Source: Fusarium oxysporum f. sp. lycopersici 4287 (taxonomy: Eukaryota; Ascomycota; Sordariomycetes; Hypocreales; Nectriaceae). Taken from it: 64,000 nucleotides of DNA. The notes below the pieces were generated by a model, which was given only the letters and a program-made list of their open reading frames with translations, had not been told where the DNA came from and did no database searches. Shown here piece by piece: positions 33,202 through 44,816 of this stretch; the first letter of the stretch is position 1, and every line of letters begins with the position of its first letter. Location of the stretch: positions 844,068 to 908,067 of the forward strand of contig NC_030993.1 of assembly GCF_000149955.1 (NCBI RefSeq), in the 5' to 3' direction. The position numbers were made by a program, and so were the translations under genes.

Positions 33202-34281
33202 CTACAAATATCCATTTGTCTCTCCATTTGTGCTCCCATTACAAAACTCATCATTCCATCCATTGATCTCAAACTCAAACTTGAAATCGCCTTCTCCCTT
33301 AGGCACCGCATTGCCATTTCCATCCCAAAGCGCCCTCTCCACCATGGTAACATTACCCTCCCAATCGACCAGAACCACAGTCTGTCGCTGGGTGCCGTAC
33401 ATGCCAGTCTCGAACCCCATGATAGGTGTTGTACTAGGATCCGGTCGACCTTCGGACATCAGCTCTTCAGCAGCTGCTTGATCATCTGTCCATTCACCGG
33501 GTCCTTTCGCCATGGCCGCTTCCATTGCCTTTCGATGCTTTTCGTCGCCGATTAAGGGGATGAAGACACTCTTCTTGAGCTCGTGGATATATTCGACAAG
33601 ACTGGCGTTCTCGTTCCTGGGTAGTGTGTCGTAGCTGAGAACATCAAAGAGGTCCGAAACAAAGTCATCCTTGCTTTTCTTGTCGGATACAGATTTATCG
33701 ATAGCTTCTCGGAAGAGCTTCTTTCCTATGGCGATCTTGGGCCATTCGTCTTGTTTCCCTGTCGCATCGAAGGCTGTGTTGCTCAGACCCCAAATCTCAC
33801 CGCGCTCTTTGGCGACGATGGGCACCTCTTCGACGTTACCCGCCCGGTTGCTTACAATCGCAATACCTTGAGTCTGCTTCCTCAGCTTGCCGCAAACCAT
33901 GGAAAAGCCGCCGACGCCCTTAACGCCGTCGTTCTTGACCAGTTTGTGGACGCTGTCCTTGAGGCTCTCTTCGGGCGGTGTTCCCAACCAGGCGGTGACC
34001 ATACCGCCGCGGCTTTTGGCAGCATGAATAGGGTGGTTCTGGTCCTGAACATCTGTTTCTCGGTAATTGGTGAGTACGGCCATCAGACCCTCCTTGCTAA
34101 TGCCCATCCATGTTCCTTTCTCTGCTCGCTGAAGATCCCGTGATGATAAGACTGGTCGACCAGATGTACTGTGAGTCCACCAGTGAGGCCGCGATGTAGG
34201 CCTAAGAATGAACTCGTCCCGATTATCGATGGCAATTAATGCATAATCGGGATGCGCAGTAGTGAGAAGTACGATGCACAT
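33202..34281 (-). CDS. NRDE/TANGO2-family protein
   Basis: Intronless, 359 aa. The N-terminal Met-Cys followed by DNRDEFILRPTSRPHWW gives the NRDE motif that names the family. GRPVLSSRDLQRAEKGTWMG, LTNYRE, SRGGMV and WGLSNTAFD are the other conserved blocks. The human relative TANGO2 is implicated in mitochondrial and lipid/haem metabolism and Golgi organisation; its exact reaction is unsettled. No targeting signal is obvious. The Asn/Gly-rich C-terminus (residues 345-359) is variable. Confidence 0.92.
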   Translation of the reverse strand: MCIVLLTTAHPDYALIAIDNRDEFILRPTSRPHWWTHSTSGRPVLSSRDLQRAEKGTWMGISKEGLMAVLTNYRETDVQDQNHPIHAAKSRGGMVTAWLGTPPEESLKDSVHKLVKNDGVKGVGGFSMVCGKLRKQTQGIAIVSNRAGNVEEVPIVAKERGEIWGLSNTAFDATGKQDEWPKIAIGKKLFREAIDKSVSDKKSKDDFVSDLFDVLSYDTLPRNENASLVEYIHELKKSVFIPLIGDEKHRKAMEAAMAKGPGEWTDDQAAAEELMSEGRPDPSTTPIMGFETGMYGTQRQTVVLVDWEGNVTMVERALWDGNGNAVPKGEGDFKFEFEINGWNDEFCNGSTNGETNGYL

Positions 34282-34427
34282 GGCTTTGGTGGCTTTCCAC
34301 TAATAAATATGTGTGTCTTGCTTTGTTGCAGTATGATTCGGAGATTTTGTCTGTTCCTGTAGTGATGTTGAAGGTTGTTGACGCAAGTGGCATTCATAAA
34401 TGTTGAACCCGTTGAATAGCTTACAGT

Positions 34428-34444
34428 GGGGGGGGGGGGGGGGG
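34428..34444. repeat. Poly-G tract, 17 bases
   Basis: Uninterrupted G run, unusual for this genome's base composition; its length is likely uncertain in the assembly. Confidence 0.9.
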
Positions 34445-35064
34445 ATCAGCGCCTTTAAGCTTAAAGACCCCCTAATAAAAAAGTGCCTTGGCGTGTTTGC
34501 CTCGTCATGACAAACACGTCAGTTTCCCCTACTACGTGTCGTGTTCCTGAGTTGTCCCTCGGTAAGATAGCGTCCCTCACTTGAGTTAGATGCCGAAATG
34601 ATCTGATGTCGCGGCTCACGGGCTGCGGCGGTCGGCTTCGGGATGTCGCCCCCAGCCCCAGCGAGTTGCGCGGGGAATGGGAATGGGAACAGCTGAGGCT
34701 TAGAACGTGGGATGACAGGGCGTGACAATCCCACGTGAAAGACGCCTGATATTTTGTATGAATCCTTGCTTGTTTAGATCGATCCAGATTGCCGGGGGTC
34801 TCCGGTCTCAGATCCTTTCTATTTGTGACTTTGTGTCTGACAATTAGTCGCCTTATTAATCATCACTTGAGATCACACCACCCTCAACCATGATATGCTG
34901 TTTGTGTTTGACATCAAGGGAACAATCATTCGTGGGCAAGAAAATGTTTTATTTTGTGAAGCAGAGCGCAATTCCCTCTACAATTCGATTACCAAACATG
35001 TAGTTGTTTTTGCTCTTTAAACATAATCGTTGAGCATTGCTATTTTTAGTTACCCGTGGAAGTG

Positions 35065-35595
35065 NNNNNNNNNNNNNNNNNNNNNNNNNNNNNNNNNNNN
35101 NNNNNNNNNNNNNNNNNNNNNNNNNNNNNNNNNNNNNNNNNNNNNNNNNNNNNNNNNNNNNNNNNNNNNNNNNNNNNNNNNNNNNNNNNNNNNNNNNNNN
35201 NNNNNNNNNNNNNNNNNNNNNNNNNNNNNNNNNNNNNNNNNNNNNNNNNNNNNNNNNNNNNNNNNNNNNNNNNNNNNNNNNNNNNNNNNNNNNNNNNNNN
35301 NNNNNNNNNNNNNNNNNNNNNNNNNNNNNNNNNNNNNNNNNNNNNNNNNNNNNNNNNNNNNNNNNNNNNNNNNNNNNNNNNNNNNNNNNNNNNNNNNNNN
35401 NNNNNNNNNNNNNNNNNNNNNNNNNNNNNNNNNNNNNNNNNNNNNNNNNNNNNNNNNNNNNNNNNNNNNNNNNNNNNNNNNNNNNNNNNNNNNNNNNNNN
35501 NNNNNNNNNNNNNNNNNNNNNNNNNNNNNNNNNNNNNNNNNNNNNNNNNNNNNNNNNNNNNNNNNNNNNNNNNNNNNNNNNNNNNNNNNNNNNNN
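35065..35595. other. Assembly gap (N run)
   Basis: 531 undetermined bases in an intergenic region. Confidence 0.99.
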
Positions 35596-36742
35596 TCAAG
35601 TGGGACTCCTCATATTCTCCGTAGAAAGATTGATTCTCAATGATGCACAGTGGTTCGTATAATACTTGTAATAATGTCAGCATGTTAAACAACAAGCCAC
35701 TCATTGCTATGACCCTCACAAGAACAGCATGCTCGGTCAAATAGGGCTTTGGTAGGCAGCAAAATTCTCATAGTGACTTTCTAGGGGAAGTTATATGGTT
35801 CGACTAAAAGTCTGTAGGTGCTCTCATGTTTTCGTGTCTGCAACTCGGAGTGACATGGAAATGTGCTACGGATGCCCTGCCAGCAAGTACTCCTCTGGTG
35901 ATCGTCTCAACTCGACCAAATTGACGCCAAGTACTCTGAATATCTCTCTGGTTTGAAACAGCTTTGTTAGAGCGAGGGACATAAAGATCTCGTGAGTCGA
36001 AGCATGTAAATGCTATCATGTTCGTCTACCCCGCCAGAGTGGCGTTGTCTACTTGCGTGCGACTCTTATCCCAAGTCAAAAGCTTCATTTAGTTCAATAT
36101 TATACAAGCTTTCATCTCGATCTTTGGAGCTCAAGGAAAATATGATCATGGTTGCGTGTAGCAAAAGTTTATCCTCGGGGACAGGCGAATATCTTCATAC
36201 TGTAGCCCCCCTGACTCACTGATGATCAAATACTTTCTTCAAGAACAAGCTTAAATGGATTTGATACCCGCCGCGCAGGGGATACCCAATCATTTAAAGG
36301 GAACATTCGAGGATGTAGTATATCCTTTAGCATGGAAATGCGCGCAATATGACTGCCTCCTTCTCAGTGGTGATATCACCCCTAGCTTCACTTACGCACC
36401 AAAGTATACGATTTCCTCTTGATGAAATAACTTCCATGTCTTGATATGTCTTCCTATCTTTTTACTATAAATACGATGCAGTATCCTTGTCTTTATTATT
36501 TTTTCTCTTTACTCTTTATCACAGCGAAGCATCTCGAGTTCCTCACTCTCAATCACATAAGAACATTTCGACTTCTTCATCTCTATCACTTCGAAACATT
36601 TCTACCAAACAGTAAGCCATTTTCACCATAAGCTTTCACGGGTAACTAACATAGATAGTATCACTTCACACTTGACACAGAAGTAAGCATATAGAATATC
36701 CACCCTGATATTAAACTTACTCCTAACCTGCCATCAAACACT

Positions 36743-37348
36743 ATGTCGTGTTTTACACCAATCAACGCTCATGAGGTGCAAGAGAAGCGCGCTCAAGCCA
36801 GAAGATGCTACTGGTGTGTTGTCACGGGCTCCGTGGAGGAGTGTTGCAAGCACGCTGAGGAGGCAGACGCAGACTTGCAGCACTGTCAAGGTGATGACGA
36901 AATGCAGCTTTGCGAAGAGGAAGCTGCAGTTCAGGAAGAGACGGGGGGGACCGTTCAGGCGGAGAATGAAGCTCCTTCTCAAGCGGCCGCAGAGCCACCC
37001 GTCGTCGAGGAAAGAGCCAGTATGGAAAGGGTCAGCAGGAGCGGCAAGGTCAACAATCGGAAGACATGCCCCATATGCAGCGGCAAGGAGTACAACATGA
37101 GCAACTTCACGGACCACATGAAGGTCCACAGGCTGGAAGTGTTGGGGGTACGAGCCCGTCATCCTTGCGAATGCTGCAAGGACCCCAGAAAGTGTCTCGT
37201 GGCTCCTATTCCCCTGAATATCGAGACGTACTCCTGCATATGTTGCCTCAGGGCCCATAAGAAATGCAGCTTCAATGGGCTTAAGGGGCGGGGTGAGAAA
37301 TGCAAACCTGGAGTACATCCCGCTCTGGAGCGCCGAATAGATTCGTAG
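36743..37348 (+). CDS. Cys-rich hypothetical protein with a C2H2-like finger
   Basis: Intronless, 201 aa with about 20 Cys. A CYWC pair and an ECCKH segment lie near the N-terminus, then an acidic linker rich in Glu and Ala (residues 40-95). Residues about 108-128 (CPICSGKEYNMSNFTDHMKVH) fit a Cx2C-x12-Hx3H zinc finger. The C-terminal part has two related clusters, CECCKDPRKC and CICCLRAHKKCSF, resembling degenerate paired zinc knuckles. No family name recognised. A nuclear or nucleic-acid-binding role is only a guess from the finger. The start is preceded by a CT-rich leader typical of expressed fungal genes. Confidence 0.65.
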   Translation: MSCFTPINAHEVQEKRAQARRCYWCVVTGSVEECCKHAEEADADLQHCQGDDEMQLCEEEAAVQEETGGTVQAENEAPSQAAAEPPVVEERASMERVSRSGKVNNRKTCPICSGKEYNMSNFTDHMKVHRLEVLGVRARHPCECCKDPRKCLVAPIPLNIETYSCICCLRAHKKCSFNGLKGRGEKCKPGVHPALERRIDS

Positions 37349-39904
37349 TTTGGTTTCTGTGGTTCAGTAGTTGGAGTTATTGTGGTCTGGGAGTTTAATG
37401 GTTCATGGAGAAAATGTTAGAAAGGGATAGGAGGAAAGTGTCTTTTGGCTTTTCTTATTACCATGGTTTATAGCATAGTAATTGATCCGATTTATGGACG
37501 GGACACGAAGCTTTCTTGATGTCAATGAAAATGTTCTAAGTTGTTTTCTTACTCCCTCAAGTCATTCATCTTTTGCCCCCTTCTATTCGTTCAGTCCAAT
37601 TTCTATGTCTGCATTGATCTCGTAGCACCACATCGAGTTGACACTGCGACATGCAGCTTTACTACGCCGGTTGACCTGATTCTATAGAATACCTCAGCAG
37701 TGATTCCAATTCTGTAGTATAACCTACCGGCGACTGCTCCGGTCCTAGAATCTCACTCGTATTGCATGTTTATATGGCAGTGTACTACCTCCTTAAGGTT
37801 TAGTGAAGGGTAATAGACTGGTACTTTAGTAACCCCTACGTTATCTACTAACCTAGTAACAGAACCTCCGATCTTCAAAGCTTTCTGAATCTGGAAACCT
37901 CGTTTCCGGAGTAGCTAGCTACCAAGACATCTGCAGGCGTTGTCTTGGTAAGGTTTTTATGTGCATATTTGTAGAATTTAGCAACAAACAAGACGTTTCT
38001 ATTCATGTTCCTGATGCGGTAACCAATTCAGAGCTTGAGACATGTTCTAGAAGGATTTAAACTTTATTTAGGCCGAGGAGGGCTTATATGTCTCTAGCTA
38101 AAACTTAACGCCAACGTCATACAGAGTGACCTTGACAGAAGCAATTATTAAGTGCAGAGCGGCTGGCTACCCTGCCTAGCTACAGGGCAACTGGCAGGAC
38201 TTAGACTTCAGAAGTAATGTTGCTAAATCTTACATTTGTTCAGTTTCGTTACTGCAAGATTGACGGCTTCTGGATGAATCATAAAGCTTAGTTTCATGAC
38301 AGTGTGGGGATATGCTGCTTTGCCTCATCGCTCTGTATTAATGTTCTTGGGAATTCGGTAGGTCGTGAAAGTCTGAACCGACGCATCGCCTAATTTCATG
38401 AGGATGCATGCCATCAGCGAGAACTGCCCCTGGGGCTCTCGTGTATCTGTAAAGCTCGAAGATGATGGCTGAGAAGTTGGCTAGCAGTCTTTTCAGCCAA
38501 AGGGCTTGACCACCCTCCTTCGGGCAAGATACTGAGAATGAGCGACTTGATACAAATAAGTCTAAGAATGAAATTGACGGCGTGATTGATTGCGACTCAC
38601 CTGGCTGTATTGTGACTTAAAACCCCATCCTCTCGATAACCTGGCTGTACAACCCTAAGAGCTTCTCCAGTTTTGCTGTTATACGGCTTGGCTCTTGAAG
38701 TTTTTATGCTCGAAGAAATTATGCCAGGTCTTTCGGACATGCATTGGGGCTGTAGAGATCTCTTGGGAGACATTCATTGGGATGCATACTGTGGATCTCA
38801 GGGTTGTAAAGCCTTGCTTGCATCCTCAAAGTGTGCAACTCGTCGGTCTTCTCTTATCTACAGGCGCAGGACCACCCACAAAATCGATATCCATAGACTC
38901 GCCTCCCGTGCGCAACATTCCCCTGACGCCTGGTGCATCTCGTACACAAAGTACGAGTGATGTAGAAAAGGCGGTATGGTAGTGCACCGTCTTGGTGGTG
39001 CTGCTTCCGATACTTTGTAGAGATTGCCGCCGTATTTGATGAGTATATGTCTATTGGTTTATATTCTATGTGCATGCTAATGAAAGGGACAGAACCCAAG
39101 GAGGAGAGTTGCGGCATGTAGGGTGGCCTTGAAACATTTGTCGGCATGAGTGCGAGACTCCAAGAATATAAGACTAATATCAGCTGAGAAACGACAGCGA
39201 GAGACAGAGTAATATGAGTCGCAATGCGTCGAGACATTGAATTAGCAGTAGATTCACTCATGGCGAGCAAGAGTATATACATATATATATTAGGATAAGA
39301 AGGAAAGGAATGAAAAGGCAGGCGAGGGAGAAGAGGGAAGCGGGAGGCCCTGACATTATATAGACGGGCGGCCATATGGATTTTTTATCTATCTCTATTT
39401 GCTATATACAAATTTAGACAATATTGGGTTATTAGTTGACACAGTACGATGAGTTTTATCGTAGTTTGTTAGCTCTGTCAGACAATATCGCAGATTGTTC
39501 TGGCCAAACCAATAGGCAGAGCAACAGCAGCAGACCTTTTTTGCAAACAGCAAAGCCAATCAGCTTCATCCACATTCACAATGAAACTACACATTATATC
39601 AGTTTCAGGATTCGGTTGCGATTGTACGGCATTTTCATTCAAGTGACTGTCTCGTCACCATTCCTTGCGCTCATAACAACTGCGATATTGGCTGTTTGCA
39701 CCAAAACCACGGCCGAAAAAAAAAAAACAATTGTCGCAAATTTTGATTTATTTTTTACTTCTTTTACTATTTACACCCAAAATGCACCAAAGTTCAAACG
39801 TATACAACCCCGATTTCCTCGTGTTTTCCCTACCGTGTACAATCATATCAAACCCAAACATCAATCACCTCATCTTCCTTCTGTATACAGAACAGCCGTG
39901 AGAG
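37349..39904. other. Intergenic, possibly containing degenerate repeat or gene debris
   Basis: 2.56 kb. The stretch 37560-38600 is rich in CTAG/TAAC words and stop codons in all frames, as in mutated repeats. A plus-strand frame at 38695-38982 gives a peptide with a plausible Ser/Pro-rich tail but has no partner exons. A (TA)n-type patch lies near 39275-39292. Confidence 0.4.
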
Positions 39905-41451
39905 TCACTTGCGGAGTGGAGACTTTGGTTCCGCAGAAGACCTCCTTCGCGTTCCGGGCTTCTTCTTCGCATCACCATTCGCACCTCCATTATCCTTTGC
40001 CTCCTCCAGCGCTTCAAGAACAGCAGCCTGATCGGATCTAAGAACCACGCCCTCGGCGATGACTTCATCACGGCAGACGAACTGCGGAAACAGAATCGCA
40101 AGGACCGTCAGTTTAGGATTTCCCTTCGTCTTGCGAGCGTTGCCGACATCATAGTCGTCATACTGGCGCGCACCTCGAGAATCTTCCTCATCGGGCATCT
40201 CTGCAGTAATCATGTCGCGGGAGCGCTGCGCATCGGCCCAAAGTGCAACAGCCTGCCTGAACAGCGTCGGGACGGCATTATAGAAGCCAGTTTGCTTGTA
40301 CGCCACGACAAGCGGGTGCAGTGTGCTTCGCACCTCGTTGCTCGCTTTACGCACAATGTCCTCTTGGACCGTCTCAGTTTGCTCGGAATCAGAGAGGGAC
40401 CCGAGAATTTGAGAGCGATATACTGTTTCTCGTCGCTCGTCCCCTTTGAAGAAGCCCAGCATGCTAGATGCAGTGGCCCTCATGTCACTAGCGACGTAGA
40501 AGGGTACAAAGACATAAGATAGGAGTGTTTCCGCGATGACAGCGTCAGCGGCAGCACAGCGCATCTTGGCACTTGCTTTAGTGGTGCGAGTTGAGAGTGG
40601 GATCTTGGGGAAGCGGGCATGGAGTTCCTGGATCTCACTTGCAGAGTCCTAATAATCGTCAGTATAATTCAGAGAGCGCGAACGCGAAGACCTACATGTG
40701 CGCCATCGTGGTCGTTGAAATACTCATTGACAAAGTCGTGAACCTTCTTCGACAACTCCTGGAGATCAGATCGCCTGTGCCCGTTAGTTCAACCCATTTC
40801 CTATGGATCAATTACTCACAACTTCTTAACCTCCTCAGTTCCAAAGTCTCGCAAAATACCCTCACCCAGATCACTCTGCGCCTGCGTCAACTTCTCCTTG
40901 CACCCTTTCAACTCCTCAATGTTAGCCTCCATCTGCGATTTCTGCAACTCGCACTCCGCATTCATCTCTCTAATCTCAGAAGCGTGGCTCGTCAAATGCG
41001 CCTCCGCAGCCGCCAGGTTCTGCTTCAAATTCTCAACCTCTCCCTCCTTCACCTCCGCAGCAGCAAGTTTCTCCCTCGCTTCTTTGACCTCTCTCTCCAT
41101 GGCTTCAACGGCTGCCTTATTAGACTCATAAGTTTTATACTTCTGCTCAAATTCTGCAAAGAGTGTTTCTGTCTTTGCATTGGCCTGAGCTTTGTGGTCT
41201 GAGAACTCTCGCACGATCTTGTCGTTAAATTCGCGGAGACGCTTGTTCTCGCCCTGTTTGGCTTCGAGTTCTTGCTTTAGAGCTTCGCGCTCCTCGGCCG
41301 ATTTCTCAAAGTCTTCGATTGAGCCGACATCTTTGGAGACTTCCTTCGCTAAAGCGAGGAGTTGCCATAATTTGGTGTTCTTGGTAGGTGTCTTTTCAGC
41401 CGTGCCATTGCCATTAGTATGGCCATTGACCTTGACCTTTGTATCTGCCAT
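39905..41451 (-). CDS. Coiled-coil conserved hypothetical protein
   Basis: Three exons (40820-41451, 40696-40774, 39905-40648), 484 aa, phases consistent. After an Asn/Gly/Lys-rich leader, residues about 45-210 form a long heptad-rich helix (EEREALKQELEAKQGENKRL and on), predicted to be a coiled coil. The C-terminal half is a separate mostly helical region with HARFPKIPLSTRTTKASAKM, then YVFVPFYVASDMRA and LYNAVPTLFRQAVALW-like helices. It ends in a basic Ser-rich tail (KKKPGTRRRSS). No enzyme motif or membrane span. The composition suits a scaffold or cytoskeletal adaptor, but the family name is not recognised. Confidence 0.85.
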
Positions 41452-41923
41452 GATTGCCTGAAGAATGAAGTATCAATTTTATCGCTAGAAATGGTCGACA
41501 TTTTAAATTCGTCGCTAAATACACGATCGGGGATTCTCAATTTGAGGCCATCGCAGAGCCTCATGGTCCGTTCGTGGGCTTGAGGGACAACTCATCAGCA
41601 CACCACCACACCGGTCAATTAAGCAAGTCATCTTCCACCCCGCCCATTCCTCCTACTGGTTCCTTTCCAATCGTTGTGTCCAATCCTCGAAATATCAGGG
41701 CTGAAGGGCGTTACACAACACGCGGGGTAACCCCAATGACATTGAGCCTTTCAGCACCATCATCGTCTGCAGAGTCGAGCCTCAAAGCAAAAGTCGTCGC
41801 AGTAGCCTATTGAGGTGTTTCTTGCTGTGTGACGGTGAGCGCATTGTTCGGACAATTGGCTATCGACGGTTCGGTATGCGGTCGCCTTGCGATGAATTGC
41901 CTGAGGCCCTTTGCAGCATTAGC
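41452..41923. other. Intergenic between coiled-coil gene and methyltransferase gene
   Basis: 472 bp carrying the promoter of the coiled-coil gene and the 3' end of the methyltransferase gene. No other feature. Confidence 0.5.
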
Positions 41924-43261
41924 CTAGTCTTGTGCTTCCTTTTCCTTCTCCTTCTCCTTCTCTTTCTTTCCCTTGTGTTTCTTTCCCTTATCTTCCTCCT
42001 TCTTGTCCTCCCCCTTCATCTCACCCCTGCCATCGCTGAGCCCAGATTTGTCGAATAAATGAAGCTCGACAGATTGAGGCACACCACCAAGGACAGGCTT
42101 CGGCAAGACTTGCTTGTGAACGCTGTACCAGCTCTCCTTGTCCATGAGCTCAAAAAGGACTTCTTCTGATTCGTGGCGAGGCTTGGTGGCTAGGAAGACT
42201 TTTGTAGTAAATGGTTCGCCTTCCGGAAAGTAGGTCAGATTTGCTGCATGAATGGCTGAGAGCGTTTCGACGAGTGCTGGGAGCATGTCGACATTGTAGG
42301 TACAGTCGCTGAGCATCACGAGATCCCAAGGTCCAGATCGAACCTCGGGTCCAAAGCGACCTTGTCTGCCCTCCTCCCAGTCAAGATTTTCGTAGAGCAT
42401 TCGAACAGGGTTCTCTTGGAAGCGTAGATGAGAGTTCTCCAACCTCTTCATATTAGATCTCGCGCGCTCCTCAGCTTCTGGTAGATCGGTCATGAGAATA
42501 GTGCAGTCGCCACCTGAGGGCTGCAGTCGGGGGTACACAGCGGCGAGCCCAACACCCAAGATACCCACACCGCAACCCAATTCCAACACACGGATCGACT
42601 TCTGGCGGCTGAAGATATTCTTCATTGTTCTCATGCAGGGGTTTTGGCTAGACTCGCTATCGGGAGCAGTCTCGATACCTGTAAGTGCACACGTCGCTAT
42701 CACGCCTCCATCCCAGATGTGACGCGCAATACTCTCACCGATCTCCTCCTCAATCTCAATCGTTCCCAGCCCCTCAGGTGTGTCGTTCAGTTGAAGTCTT
42801 CGAATAGACACAGCATTGTCTGCGGGTGTGAGAGTTAAAGGCACCCAAGCTGGCATGACAGCGCCTTTCTCTGCAGCTTCCTTCCGATACCGCATCTTCT
42901 CAGCCGACAAGGCCAGAATGCGAGGGACGCTTTCGGCAGTATGAACAGGTTCTGATGCCCGAACGCAAACATGGACTCTCATTCCAGATTCGAGAGCTCG
43001 TTCGAGAGCGACGGGCATTTCCAACGCTGGCTTTGCAACGCGCATGCCAGGTTCCCAGTCAAGATGTCCAGGATCTGAGAGGAGCCATGTTGAGCTTCCT
43101 TCGGGAGAGGCGGCGATGGCAACAACTTGGAGGTCTAGAAATCTCTCTGGGAAGAGAAACGAGTCGCCGAGGTCTGTTGTGATGGTGAAGAGCAGCTGGA
43201 CCAGGGTGCCGCGGCGGTTCTTAATCACCTTGGGTGGCCCCAGGAATCTGACATAGTGCAT
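41924..43261 (-). CDS. Family-16 (METTL21-like) protein methyltransferase
   Basis: Intronless, 445 aa. A seven-beta-strand methyltransferase core starts around residue 175 (IARHIWDGGVI). The SAM-binding motif I VLELGCGVGILG is at about 225-236, then an MTDLPEA acidic strand. LVMLSDCTYN follows, the DxxY-type post-II motif that marks family-16 protein lysine methyltransferases. The N-terminal 150 residues are a separate region common in fungal members. The C-terminal ~40 residues are almost only Lys, Glu and Asp, encoded by a CT-rich tract on the plus strand. Related enzymes methylate translation factors or ribosomal proteins; the target here is unknown. Confidence 0.88.
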   Translation of the reverse strand: MHYVRFLGPPKVIKNRRGTLVQLLFTITTDLGDSFLFPERFLDLQVVAIAASPEGSSTWLLSDPGHLDWEPGMRVAKPALEMPVALERALESGMRVHVCVRASEPVHTAESVPRILALSAEKMRYRKEAAEKGAVMPAWVPLTLTPADNAVSIRRLQLNDTPEGLGTIEIEEEIGESIARHIWDGGVIATCALTGIETAPDSESSQNPCMRTMKNIFSRQKSIRVLELGCGVGILGVGLAAVYPRLQPSGGDCTILMTDLPEAEERARSNMKRLENSHLRFQENPVRMLYENLDWEEGRQGRFGPEVRSGPWDLVMLSDCTYNVDMLPALVETLSAIHAANLTYFPEGEPFTTKVFLATKPRHESEEVLFELMDKESWYSVHKQVLPKPVLGGVPQSVELHLFDKSGLSDGRGEMKGEDKKEEDKGKKHKGKKEKEKEKEKEAQD

Positions 43262-44081
43262 TGTGACGTGATGAGTCTTTCAATAACTCAGAAAGGGCCT
43301 GGATATCTCTGTGTTGATTCGACCCCAGTTGACTTGTCAGGTGTTGTAACTTTTGTCGTTCTTGTTGTTTATTGAGCCTCGGGTTGAGCTGATCAACCCA
43401 GCCTCTCGCATGAGGTGATGGGGAATTTTGACCAGCTACTGCACGCTTAGTCATCACCGCTGCATTCACATGAATCCAATCTTAAGTGAAGCGGACTGTT
43501 TGGAATTATACAAGATGTTTTAAAATGTCATAGGTAGTAAGAATTGAAGCACTAGAGGGAGTCCGCTGTTTCTTTAACTACAAGTTAACTGATAAGCACT
43601 TTGTGATGCTGTGAAATTTGATAGTCGCTTCACAAACATTTTACCATCAATCGGCTCCATCGACGCATTTGAAGGCCATACCAACCAGCTGAAAAAAAAT
43701 GACAAAGACTTGAAGATAACTTCTGGGTTTATAAGAAAACCCCCCCAATTATCTAAGATAGGCTCTAAGAGGATGATGTTGAGTCGATGTTAAACATCAT
43801 CTTTGCAGTGGAAAGTTACCTACCCGAGACTTTGTCTACACTTCCAGGTGCCAGTGCCACCAGGTGGTCAGAGAAGAGGAAACATTGAAGTAGTTAGAGA
43901 CATATGAGGTAGAATTAAACATGGCTGCCAATTAAGTGATTGTTTTACGTTTAATCAGGACTCAAAGTGGATAAAGCCCATGCCCTGTTAATCACGTCTT
44001 AACGAACCGATCATGCGTTATATATATCCTGAACTCAATTCTCGCAATAACACATTCGCAACACCGCGAAACATCACTGCA
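43262..44081. promoter_or_regulatory. Divergent promoter of methyltransferase and HAD hydrolase genes
   Basis: 820 bp between divergent starts. The right half is AT-rich with a TATATATA-like word at about 44019. An in-frame Met at 44013 precedes the HAD start but falls in this AT-rich leader. Confidence 0.5.
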
Positions 44082-44816
44082 ATGTCTTCTACCACCGAGA
44101 AGGATGGAGATCAGCTACGCGGTATCCTACAGACCAAAACCTGGTTCGGGTTCGATCTAGATGATACTCTACATGAATTCCGCAAGGCCAGCCGTGCAGC
44201 AACCACGAATGTTCTCACCCGCATTGCCAACGAAAATCCATCAACAACGCTCCAAGACCTTCAAACTCAATACGGAATCATTCTCAAGAAAGGAACCGCC
44301 GATGCATTCACTGACGGAAAGACCTCACATGACTACCGTCGCGCTCGCTTCGCTGCCACACTGAGCCATTTTGGATTGAGTCACGATAGTGTCGATGAAC
44401 TTCTAGAGGACTACGAGCGTGTTCTTGTGGATAACTTGACACTCAAACCAGGGACCATTTCTCTTCTTGAAGCAATCAAGGCGTCCGGAAAAAAGATTGC
44501 TGTTATCACGGAAGGGCCGCAGGACGCACAGCAGCGAGCAGTAAGAGATTTAGGCGTTGACAAGTACATCGACTTTCTAGCGACTACAAACTTCTTCGGT
44601 ATGGCCAAGATCGATGGACTTTTCGGCAAGGTACTTGATCATCTGAAGATCAGACCGCAAGATATCGTGTACATCGGCGACTCGCAGGAGCGCGATATCG
44701 AGCCTGCTTCCAAAGAGGGGATACTCGCCATTCACTTACACGAAGCTCAAACAGCGCCACTTGTAGTACAACCTCCCAGCATCAACTCACTCGAGGTACT
44801 AGCCAAGCTCATCTAA
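44082..44816 (+). CDS. HAD-superfamily hydrolase
   Basis: Intronless, 244 aa from the Met at 44082. Motif I is GFDLDDTL with the nucleophile Asp25 and general acid Asp27. Motif II lies in VITEGPQDA, the motif III Lys in the FFGMAKIDG region, and motif IV is YIGDSQERDIEPA. An alpha-helical cap sits between motifs I and II, as in subtype I HADs acting on small phosphometabolites such as nucleotides or sugar phosphates. Substrate unknown. No targeting signal. Confidence 0.9.
   Translation: MSSTTEKDGDQLRGILQTKTWFGFDLDDTLHEFRKASRAATTNVLTRIANENPSTTLQDLQTQYGIILKKGTADAFTDGKTSHDYRRARFAATLSHFGLSHDSVDELLEDYERVLVDNLTLKPGTISLLEAIKASGKKIAVITEGPQDAQQRAVRDLGVDKYIDFLATTNFFGMAKIDGLFGKVLDHLKIRPQDIVYIGDSQERDIEPASKEGILAIHLHEAQTAPLVVQPPSINSLEVLAKLI

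Larger units (their letters stand above)
34282..36742. other. Intergenic region with a homopolymer and an assembly gap
   Basis: 2.46 kb. It holds the TANGO2 promoter, a G17 run, a 531-bp gap and an AT-rich, CT-rich leader in front of the gene at 36743. Because of the gap, a small gene here cannot be excluded. Confidence 0.5.

Noticed and set aside
33751..34143. 130-codon plus-strand frame
   Set aside because: Antisense to the TANGO2-family gene.
38854..39375. 173-codon minus-strand open frame
   Set aside because: No family motif, low-complexity basic sequence, overlaps unrelated frames and a TA-rich patch.
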